Below, piece after piece: positions 1 to 5,320 of a stretch of 5,320 nucleotides of DNA. Position 1 is the stretch's first letter. Each line of letters starts with the position of its first letter. The stretch is taken from contig JAJDTN010000127.1 of NCBI GenBank assembly GCA_022827165.1, forward strand, positions 1 through 5,320, written 5' to 3'. The DNA is from Candidatus Latescibacterota bacterium (GTDB lineage Bacteria; Latescibacterota; UBA2968; UBA8231). The notes beneath the pieces are model-generated. The model was not told where the DNA came from, did no database searches, and saw only the letters and a list, made by a program, of their open reading frames with translations. The position numbers and the translations under genes were made by a program.

Positions 1-681
1 GAGAGGCGCGGCTGCGGCGTCGGGCGCCGTGGAGGGCTCGGCTGCCGCGGCGGCGGGTTCCTCGACCTCGGCGGGCTCCCCGTCCCCGTCGGCCCCCCGG
101 CTCTTCAGGTAGTTCAGCACGTCCTGCTTGATCAGCCGTCCGCCGCGGCCGGTGCCCTCGATGCGCGACGGGTCGACGCCGCTCTCCTGCACCAGGCGGC
201 GCACCGCCGGACTCAGGGCCGACCGCCCGGCGGCGGCCGCGGCCGGGGCCTCGGGCGCGGGATCAGCGGGCGCGGGTGGCGGCGGTTCCTGCGGGCGCGT
301 CTCGGCCTTCGGGGCGGGCGCGGTGGGCGCGAGCCCGGCGACGGATGGTGTCTCCGTCGGCGCTTCCGCCGGTGCCTGCTCAGCCTCCGGGGCGGGCGCG
401 GCGGGCGCCTCGGCCGACTCCCCCGCTTCGGCGGCGGCCGGCCTCTCCCCCGCCTCGATGCGGGCGATCACCTCTCCCACGGAGATCGCCGCGTCGACCT
501 CCTTCAACGGATGCAACACCCCGGCCTCCAGCGCCGGCAGGTCGACGTTGGCCTTGTCCGTCTCGAGGATGCAGATCGGCTCGCCCTTCTCCACGTACTC
601 GCCGCCGGCCTTGAGCCACTCCAGGAGCACGACCTCGCTGATCGACTCCCCCATCTCGGGCACGACGACCTCGAATGCCAT
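1..681 (-). CDS. sucB: 2-oxoglutarate dehydrogenase E2, dihydrolipoyllysine succinyltransferase (partial, C-terminus off window)
   Basis: E2 core subunit of the cytoplasmic 2-oxoglutarate dehydrogenase complex: it takes the succinyl group from E1 on a lipoyl-lysine and transfers it to CoA. The 227 visible residues begin MAFEVVVPEMGES and form a lipoyl domain (about 1-78) whose ETDKA motif puts the lipoylated lysine at K43. The flanking 'ETDKANVDLPA' is closer to E2o than to pyruvate E2p. An Ala/Pro/Glu-rich linker follows (about 79-152), then a peripheral subunit-binding domain (about 155-193, SPAVRRL...GTGRGGRLIKQDV) that docks E1/E3, then the start of a second Ala/Glu-rich linker. The catalytic domain with its His-Asp motif lies beyond base 1, so intactness cannot be judged. 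There is one lipoyl domain, as is usual for SucB. The ATG at 681 is the natural start: the lipoyl fold begins at once and a GAGGA-type ribosome site precedes it. It lies 9 bases downstream of sucA and is surely co-transcribed. The family call is firm; the 2-oxoglutarate rather than pyruvate assignment rests mainly on the sucA neighbour. Confidence 0.95.
   Translation of the reverse strand, partial: MAFEVVVPEMGESISEVVLLEWLKAGGEYVEKGEPICILETDKANVDLPALEAGVLHPLKEVDAAISVGEVIARIEAGERPAAAEAGESAEAPAAPAPEAEQAPAEAPTETPSVAGLAPTAPAPKAETRPQEPPPPAPADPAPEAPAAAAAGRSALSPAVRRLVQESGVDPSRIEGTGRGGRLIKQDVLNYLKSRGADGDGEPAEVEEPAAAAAEPSTAPDAAAAPL
305..408. repeat. Imperfect direct repeat inside the sucB linker
   Basis: Two copies of a 26-base unit lie at 305-330 and 383-408, 78 bases (26 codons, in frame) apart. 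They match at 24 of 26 positions by direct comparison. In SucB they encode the near-identical linker pieces APTAPAPKA and APAAPAPEA. This looks like an internal duplication or slippage product within the flexible Ala/Pro tether between the lipoyl and subunit-binding domains. It is a minor coding repeat, not a mobile or regulatory element. Confidence 0.6.
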
Positions 682-687
682 CACCGA

Positions 688-693
688 TCCTCA
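688..693 (-). promoter_or_regulatory. Ribosome binding site of sucB overlapping the sucA stop codon
   Basis: Read on the minus strand, the junction is TGAGGATCGGTG followed by ATG. The TGA is the sucA stop (693-691), and the same bases form TGAGGA, a good Shine-Dalgarno core about 6 bases before the sucB ATG at 681. Because the stop codon and the ribosome site share bases, ribosomes ending sucA are placed to start sucB. This would suit translational coupling of E1 and E2, though the coupling itself is inferred. Confidence 0.7.
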
Positions 694-3585
694 ACTGCCG
701 GCGTCGGCGCCCGCGGCCCTGCGGGCGGAGGGGGCCGCGTCGATGCGCAGCTCCTTGCCCGCCGGGTCGAGGGCCTGCTCGACGATCTCGTGCTGCTCGG
801 TCTGGTGCTGGCCGGCGTCGCCCACGGCCGGGCTGGCGGCCTCGTCGCGGCCGACGTAGCCCAGCTCCGCCGATTCCGGGAGCAGCTCGTCGAGGAGTGG
901 CTGCACGAAGTACCAGGCGCCCATGTTGAGGGCCTCCTCCTGCACCCAGAGGAACTTCTCGGCCTTGGGGTAGCGGCCGATCGCCTCGGCCACCTCGGCC
1001 TCCGGGAAGGGGTAGAGCTGCTCGAGGCGCACCAGGGCGACCTCGTCGAGCCCCTTCTCGTCGCGCTCGGCGAGCAGGTCGTAGTGGATCTTGCCCGTAC
1101 ACAGGATGAGGCGGCGGACGGAGCCGGGCTCGGCGCGGCCGTCGTCGATGACGTTGCGGAAGCCGCCGGAAGCGAGCTCGTCGATGTCGGAGACGCAGCT
1201 CTTGTGGCGCAGCAGGCTCTTGGGGGTCATGACCACCAGGGGCTTGCGGAAGTTGCGGTGCATCTGCCGGCGCAGGACGTGGAAGATCTGCCCCGGCGTG
1301 GTGGGATGGACGACCTGCATGTTGTTCTTGGCGCATAGCTGCAGGTAGCGCTCCAGGCGGGCGCTGGAGTGCTCGGGCCCCATGCCCTCGTACCCGTGGG
1401 GCAACAGCAGGACGAGGCCGCACATGCGGTGCCACTTGGCCTCGGCGCTGGAGATGTACTGGTCGATGACGAGCTGGGCGCCGTTGGCGAAGTCGCCGAA
1501 CTGGGCCTCCCACATGACCAGCCGCCGCGGGTCGGCGGAGCTGACGCCGTACTCGAAGCCGAGGACGGCGAGCTCGGAGAGCATCGTGTTGAGGGCGACG
1601 AACTCGCCCTGGCGCGGGGACAGGTGCGCCAGGGGCACGTGCCGGGCGCCGGTCCCGGTGTCGTGCCAGACGGCGTGGCGGTGGGCGAAGGTGCCGCGCT
1701 GGGAGTCCTGCCCGGCGAGGCGCACGGGCACACCTTCGAGGAGCAGGCTGCCCCAGGCGAGCATCTCGGCGGCGCCCCAGTCGACGGGGCGCTCGCCGGC
1801 GGCCATCTCGCGGCGGGCGGCGTTGATCCGCGCCACCGTGCGGTGCACCTGGAAACCCTCGGGCACCCGGGCCGCCCGTTCGCCGATGCGCTGGAGGGTG
1901 CGGCGGCTGACGCCGGTCTCGGCATGCCAGTCGGGACCGGCCCAGGTCATGCCCTGCCAGATGCCGCCGAAGGTGTTGGTCCGCGGCTTCACCTTGAGGC
2001 GGCGGGCCTTCTCCTGGCAGCGCTCCATCGCCTCCTGCACGTGGACCCGCATCTCCTCCACCTCGCCGGCGCTGATCACGCCGGCCTCGATCAGCTGCCT
2101 GGCGTAGAGCACCGTCGCCGTGGGGTGGGCGGCGATCTTCTGGTACATGCGCGGCGAGGTGAGGGTGGGGTCGTCGGCGACGTTGTGACCGTGGCGGCGG
2201 TAGCACTTGAGGTCGATGAGGACGTCGCGCTTGTACTCCTGGCGGAAGCCGATGGCCAGGCGCGCGGCGTGGACCACCTGCTCCGGGTCGTCGGCGTTGA
2301 CGTGGAAGACCGGCGCCTCGATCTGGCGGGCGATGTCGGTGGCGTAGCGGGTGAAGCGGGTCTCGCGGGGGGTGGCGGTGTAGCCCAGCTGGTTGTCGAT
2401 GATGACGTGGATGGTGCCGCCGTTCCAGTAGCCCTCGAGCTGGGCGAGGTTGAGGGTCTCGGCCACCGTGCCCTGACCGGTGAAGGCGGCCTCTCCGTGG
2501 ATCTGCAAAGGCACGACGCGGCCGCGCTCCTCCTGGTCCTGCAGGTAGTCCTGCTTGGCCAGCACCATCCCTTCGATGACCGGGTTCACCAGCTCCAGGT
2601 GGCTGGGGTTCGGGCTCAGGGAGAGGTGCATCTTGCGGCCGTGGGAGGTGACGAAGTCGTACGAGTAGCCCTGGTGGTACTTGACGTCGCCCTCGTCCTC
2701 GGCCCCCTCGGCCCGGGAGACGCCCTCGAACTCGGCGAGGATCACCTCGTAGGGCTTGTGCAGGAGATGGGCGAGGACGTTGAGCCGCCCGCGGTGGGCC
2801 ATGCCGATGACCATCTCCTCGACGCCGAGGCCGCTGCCGGTCTCCACGAGGGCGTCGAGGAGGGGGAGCAGGGCGTCGCCGCCCTCGATGGAGAACCGCT
2901 TCTGGCCCACGTAGCGGGTGTGCAGAAAGAGCTCGAACTCCTCCGCCTCGATCAGCAGGAAGAGGATGCGGCGGCGCTCCTCGGGGCTGAAGTCGAGGCG
3001 GCCGAGGATCGGCTCGACGCGCTCCTCGAGCCAGGCCTCCTGCTCCTTGTCGGAGGTCGACATGGTGTCGATGCCGAGGCTGCCGCAGTAGGTCCGGCGC
3101 AGCAGGCGGATCAGGCCGCCGAGGGTGCCGTCGGTCTCGTGGCCGAAGGTGCTGGCGCGGGCGCCTTTCTCCAGGTCCTCCTCGGTGAGGCCGAACTCGG
3201 AGAGCTCCAGCAGCGGATGGGAGGCCGGATCCTGGCCGAGGGGGTCGAGGCGGGCCATGTAGTGGCCCCACTGGCGGTAGGCGCGCACCAGGGCGATGAC
3301 GTCCCGGTCGCCGCGGTCCAGGTGGCCGGCTGGCCCGGCGACGGCCGGCGGCGGCGGCACGGGCTCGGGCGGCGGCGCGGCGGGCTCGGCTGTCCGGGCG
3401 GCGGGAGCCGCCGCCGAGGTGGAGCCCTCCCCTTCCTCCTCTTCCTCGGCGCGCAGATAGCCGTAGTCGAAGCCGCGGAAGAAGGCGGCCCACTCGGGAT
3501 CGACCGACGCGGGTTCGGCCTGGTAGCGCTGGTAGAGGGCCTCGACGTAGTCGGCGTTCGAGCTGTTCAGATCGATGGGAGACAT
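691..3585 (-). CDS. sucA: 2-oxoglutarate dehydrogenase E1 component
   Basis: Thiamine-diphosphate E1 of the TCA cycle: it decarboxylates 2-oxoglutarate and reductively succinylates the lipoyl group of E2 (SucB, next gene). It has 964 residues against about 933 in E. coli and matches E. coli SucA nearly end to end. Order of parts: N-terminal E2-docking segment (about 9-43); an acidic and Pro/Ala tether (46-88); MAHRGRLN with H264; KYHQGYS with H304 and S308; SPNPSHLE (324-331); the ThDP/Mg motif HGEAAFTGQG (363-372) with N398; CYRRHGHN (461-468); the transketolase-like domain with WEAQFGDFANGAQ (692-704); LLPHGYEGMGPEHSSARLERYL with H730; and a C-terminal QLYPFP and WVQEE region. H264, H304, S308 and H730 correspond to E. 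coli H260, H298, S302 and H729. Oddities: the Mg-ligand Asp is Glu (E365), NNQ is DNQ, HNEAD is HNVAD, and there is a 25-residue C-terminal tail. The ATG at 3585 is chosen because homology begins there; upstream in-frame codons encode Arg/Pro-rich junk running into purL. No clear Shine-Dalgarno precedes it. Confidence 0.97.
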   Translation of the reverse strand: MSPIDLNSSNADYVEALYQRYQAEPASVDPEWAAFFRGFDYGYLRAEEEEEGEGSTSAAAPAARTAEPAAPPPEPVPPPPAVAGPAGHLDRGDRDVIALVRAYRQWGHYMARLDPLGQDPASHPLLELSEFGLTEEDLEKGARASTFGHETDGTLGGLIRLLRRTYCGSLGIDTMSTSDKEQEAWLEERVEPILGRLDFSPEERRRILFLLIEAEEFELFLHTRYVGQKRFSIEGGDALLPLLDALVETGSGLGVEEMVIGMAHRGRLNVLAHLLHKPYEVILAEFEGVSRAEGAEDEGDVKYHQGYSYDFVTSHGRKMHLSLSPNPSHLELVNPVIEGMVLAKQDYLQDQEERGRVVPLQIHGEAAFTGQGTVAETLNLAQLEGYWNGGTIHVIIDNQLGYTATPRETRFTRYATDIARQIEAPVFHVNADDPEQVVHAARLAIGFRQEYKRDVLIDLKCYRRHGHNVADDPTLTSPRMYQKIAAHPTATVLYARQLIEAGVISAGEVEEMRVHVQEAMERCQEKARRLKVKPRTNTFGGIWQGMTWAGPDWHAETGVSRRTLQRIGERAARVPEGFQVHRTVARINAARREMAAGERPVDWGAAEMLAWGSLLLEGVPVRLAGQDSQRGTFAHRHAVWHDTGTGARHVPLAHLSPRQGEFVALNTMLSELAVLGFEYGVSSADPRRLVMWEAQFGDFANGAQLVIDQYISSAEAKWHRMCGLVLLLPHGYEGMGPEHSSARLERYLQLCAKNNMQVVHPTTPGQIFHVLRRQMHRNFRKPLVVMTPKSLLRHKSCVSDIDELASGGFRNVIDDGRAEPGSVRRLILCTGKIHYDLLAERDEKGLDEVALVRLEQLYPFPEAEVAEAIGRYPKAEKFLWVQEEALNMGAWYFVQPLLDELLPESAELGYVGRDEAASPAVGDAGQHQTEQHEIVEQALDPAGKELRIDAAPSARRAAGADAGS

Positions 3586-3644
3586 CGCTGCCGGAGGGCG
3601 CCGCCCGGGAGTGCGCGGTGAGCGTAACTGCAAGAAAGCACTGG

Positions 3645-3673
3645 AAGATACTGGCGCGCGGATATGGGGTAAA
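3645..3673 (-). promoter_or_regulatory. Candidate sigma70-type promoter of sucA-sucB
   Basis: On the minus strand a TTTACC box (3673-3668) and a TATCTT box (3650-3645) are separated by exactly 17 bases. Each matches the -35 (TTGACA) and -10 (TATAAT) consensus at 4 of 6 positions. They sit in the only AT-enriched patch of the intergenic region, facing sucA. Transcription would start near 3638, giving a leader of about 50 bases. The match is modest and the sigma-factor preference of this organism is unknown, so this is a prediction only. Confidence 0.4.
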
Positions 3674-3682
3674 GAGACCCAT

Positions 3683-3708
3683 CCGGCGCCTTGAGCCGGT
3701 CTTCCGGC
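3683..3708 (+). other. Three alternating 5-bp arms, mutually exclusive hairpins in the presumed purL leader
   Basis: CCGGC (3683-3687), GCCGG (3695-3699) and CCGGC (3704-3708) occur in a row. The middle arm can pair with the first (7-base loop) or with the third (TCTT loop of 4), but not with both. No T-run follows, so neither stem is an intrinsic terminator. Such short GC arms arise easily by chance in DNA this rich in G and C. The feature is listed because it lies between the promoter-like patch and purL. Confidence 0.3.
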
Positions 3709-3761
3709 CCCCGTAGCTTCTGGGCTCGCTTCCCCGTCCCGCCTTCCTCCCGGGAACACGG

Positions 3762-5320
3762 ATGCCGCTGCAGCTCTTCGACGGCCCGCCGGCGTTGTCC
3801 CCCTTCCGGCGGGCGGCCCTGCTCGAACGCTGTCGGGAGAGCGCCCCCGGCGTGCGCGCCCTCGACGCCCGCTTCCTCTACATGGCCTGGTTCGACGAGC
3901 CGCCGGCGGCCGGGGCCGTCGACCGCCTGGGCGAGGTCCTCGGCGCCGGGGCACGGCGCGACTCCCTCGATCTCTCGACCGACCCGTCGACCTCCTCCCT
4001 CCTCGTGACCCCGCGGCCGGGAACGATCTCGCCCTGGTCGAGCAAGGCCACCGACATCGCCGCCAACTGCGGCGCCGCCGTGGACCGCATCGAGCGCGGC
4101 ACCCGCTACACCTTCGCGGGCGCCGGCGTCCCGAACCTCGACCCCTTGCTCCCCCTGCTGCACGACCGCATGACGGAAGCGGTGATCGACGCCCCGGAGA
4201 GTCTCTTCGCGCGCCACGAGCCCCGTCCCCTGCAGTCGGTTCCCCTCGGCCGCGACGGACGCGCCGCCCTGGTGGAGGCCGACACCCGCTGGGGGCTGGC
4301 CCTGTCCACCGAGGAGATCGACTACCTGGCCGACACCTACCTCCGCCTCGGCCGCGACCCCACCGACGTGGAGCTGGTGATGTTCGCCAACGTCAACTCC
4401 GAGCACTGCCGGCACAAGATCTTCAACGCCTCCTGGATCGTCGACGGCCAGCGCCAGGAGCGCTCCCTCTTCGACATGATCCGCCACACCCACGCCCGCC
4501 ATCCCGAGCACACGGTGAAGGCCTACTCCGACAACTCCGGGGTCATCGAGGGCTTTCCCGCCGAGGTCTTCCGGCCCGACGGCGACGGCTGCCGCTACCG
4601 CTACCACGCCCGGGACACCCACATCCTCTGCAAGGTGGAGACCCACAACCACCCCACGGCGATCTCCCCCTGGCCCGGGGCCTCCACCGGCGTCGGCGGC
4701 GAGATCCGCGACGAGGGCGCCACCGGCGCCGGCGCCCGCTCCCAGGCGGGGCTGTGCGCGTTCTACGTCTCCCACCTGCGCATCCCCGGCTGGGAGCAGC
4801 CCTGGGAGGCCCCCGTGGCCGAGGCCCCCGCGCGCCTGGCCTCGCCCCTGCAGATCATGACCGACGGCCCCCTCGGGGGCGCCGCCTTCGGCAACGAGTT
4901 CGGCCGGCCCAACGTCCTCGGCCTGTTCCGCACCTTCGAGCAGGTCGTCGACGGCCGCCACCGCGGCTACCACAAGCCGATCATGGTCGCCGGCGGCAGC
5001 GGCCTCATCGACGCCGACCAGGTGGACAAGGCCGCTCCCGAGGCCGGCGACGCGGTGGTCCAGATCGGGGGGCCCGCCCTGCTCATCGGCCTCGGCGGCA
5101 GCTACGCCTCCTCCATGGACACGGGCAGCAACCTCGAGGAGCTGGACTTCGCCTCGGTGCAGCGCGACAACCCCGAGATGCAGCGCCGCTGCCAGGAGCT
5201 GATCGACCGCTGCGCCGCCCTCGGACCGGAGAACCCCATCCGCTCCATCCACGACGTCGGCGCCGGCGGCCTGTCCAACGCCTGCCCGGAGCTGGTGGAG
5301 GGCGCCGGGGCCGCCTTCGA
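3762..5320 (+). CDS. purL: Phosphoribosylformylglycinamidine synthase, long single-chain form (partial, C-terminus off window)
   Basis: Fourth step of de novo purine synthesis in the cytoplasm: FGAR + ATP + glutamine gives FGAM + ADP + Pi + glutamate. The 519 visible residues align with the start of the roughly 1,295-residue E. coli enzyme. The N-terminal PurS-like domain (about 1-150) includes TPRPGTISPWSSKATDIA (83-100). A linker (about 150-205) follows, then the first ATP-binding synthase half with NSEHCRHKIFNA (212-223, H215 matching the conserved His near 216 in the enteric enzyme), KVETHNHPTAISP (291-303), GGEIRDEGATG (312-322), DGPLGGAAFGNEFGRP (368-383), DFASVQRDNPEM (462-473) and HDVGAGGLSNA (497-507). 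The PurS-like N-terminus shows the fused form, so a C-terminal glutaminase domain is expected beyond 5320. The start is secure: an in-frame TAG lies at 3714 and ATG 3762 is the first start codon after it. Oddities: ATGRGA is ATGAGA (A323), AGGIG is AGGSG (S413), and GGGAASS is GGSYASS (447-448). It is divergent from sucA, with no functional link apparent. Confidence 0.96.
   Translation, partial: MPLQLFDGPPALSPFRRAALLERCRESAPGVRALDARFLYMAWFDEPPAAGAVDRLGEVLGAGARRDSLDLSTDPSTSSLLVTPRPGTISPWSSKATDIAANCGAAVDRIERGTRYTFAGAGVPNLDPLLPLLHDRMTEAVIDAPESLFARHEPRPLQSVPLGRDGRAALVEADTRWGLALSTEEIDYLADTYLRLGRDPTDVELVMFANVNSEHCRHKIFNASWIVDGQRQERSLFDMIRHTHARHPEHTVKAYSDNSGVIEGFPAEVFRPDGDGCRYRYHARDTHILCKVETHNHPTAISPWPGASTGVGGEIRDEGATGAGARSQAGLCAFYVSHLRIPGWEQPWEAPVAEAPARLASPLQIMTDGPLGGAAFGNEFGRPNVLGLFRTFEQVVDGRHRGYHKPIMVAGGSGLIDADQVDKAAPEAGDAVVQIGGPALLIGLGGSYASSMDTGSNLEELDFASVQRDNPEMQRRCQELIDRCAALGPENPIRSIHDVGAGGLSNACPELVEGAGAAF

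Larger units (their letters stand above)
3586..3761. other. Divergent intergenic region between sucA and purL
   Basis: This 176-base region must supply transcription and translation signals for both genes. Its AT-enriched core (about 3616-3680) holds the candidate sucA promoter. On the plus strand I see only a weak -10-like GATACT (3647-3652) without a convincing -35, so the purL promoter is not assigned. No PurR-like palindrome of the E. coli type is visible. The purL side (3681-3761) is GC-rich and C/T-biased, with short hairpins. An in-frame TAG at 3714 closes the purL frame upstream. Neither gene has a strong Shine-Dalgarno: a weak GGGAA (3752-3756) precedes purL, and a small GGGC/GCCC hairpin (3596-3606) lies just before sucA. 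Confidence 0.75.

Noticed and set aside
128..859. Plus-strand open frame opposite sucB and the sucA 3' end, rich in Gly/Ala/Ser
   Set aside because: It is the complement of the Ala/Pro linker of SucB; the repetitive look comes from the linker codons, not from a cell-surface or PE-PGRS-like protein.
3596..3606. GGGC-GCC-GCCC hairpin just before sucA considered as a terminator or regulatory stem
   Set aside because: Only 4 base pairs with a 3-base loop and no T-run; expected by chance in this composition.
1369..3621. A 750-codon open frame on the plus strand, antisense to sucA
   Set aside because: The translation is a Val/Leu/Gly/Ala/Asp-rich composition with no recognisable motif, exactly what the complement of a GC3-rich gene gives. 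The sucA frame shows clear family motifs throughout.
380..3682. A 1,100-codon minus-strand frame overlapping sucA and sucB in a shifted frame
   Set aside because: Arg/Pro/Gly-rich frame-shifted reading of the sucA and sucB genes; no homology pattern, and it would read through both real genes out of frame.
3586..3954. N-terminal extension of SucA by 123 residues
   Set aside because: The frame stays open, but the encoded residues are Arg/Pro/Ala-rich with no SucA similarity and would overlap the start of purL. Homology begins at the ATG at 3585.
3567..5252. A 561-codon open frame on the minus strand across purL and the intergenic region
   Set aside because: Low-complexity Gly/Val/Ala/Glu content with no domain signature; the opposite strand encodes unmistakable PurL.

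Overview
The window is a compact, very GC-rich (about 70% by eye) piece of bacterial chromosome carrying three central-metabolism genes and one short divergent intergenic region. No RNA gene, mobile element, CRISPR array or phage feature is visible. Codon third positions are overwhelmingly G or C in all three genes. This keeps several long spurious frames open on the opposite strand and in shifted frames.

Left part, minus strand: sucA (3585 to 691) encodes the E1 (decarboxylating, thiamine-diphosphate) subunit of the 2-oxoglutarate dehydrogenase complex. It is followed after 9 bases by sucB (681 to beyond base 1), the E2 dihydrolipoyl succinyltransferase. Only the lipoyl domain, the subunit-binding domain and the linkers of SucB are inside the window. 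The two genes form an operon: the probable Shine-Dalgarno of sucB overlaps the sucA stop codon. E1 decarboxylates 2-oxoglutarate and passes the succinyl group to the lipoyl-lysine of E2, which transfers it to CoA. E3 (lipoamide dehydrogenase) is not in the window.

Middle: 176 bases (3586-3761) separate sucA from a divergent gene. They hold a plausible sigma70-type promoter for sucA and a set of short, mutually exclusive hairpins in the presumed leader of the other gene.

Right part, plus strand: purL (3762 to beyond 5320) encodes the long, single-chain form of phosphoribosylformylglycinamidine synthase (purine biosynthesis). Only the first 519 residues are present: the N-terminal PurS-like domain, the linker and part of the first ATP-binding synthase half.

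Organism: a high-GC bacterium with an E. coli-type homodimeric SucA and long-form PurL. This combination is typical of Gram-negative groups such as Gammaproteobacteria and Bacteroidota and their relatives. The SucA N-terminus (an ALYQRY...VDPEW..FF.GFD pattern) loosely recalls Bacteroidota-type SucA, but I cannot place the lineage from this window alone.

I found no new biological system here. The observations most worth a second look are substitutions at normally near-invariant positions of SucA (Asp to Glu at the Mg/ThDP ligand, Glu to Val after the RRHGHN motif) and in glycine-rich loops of PurL. The structured leader and the proline/acid-rich tether in SucA are lesser points.
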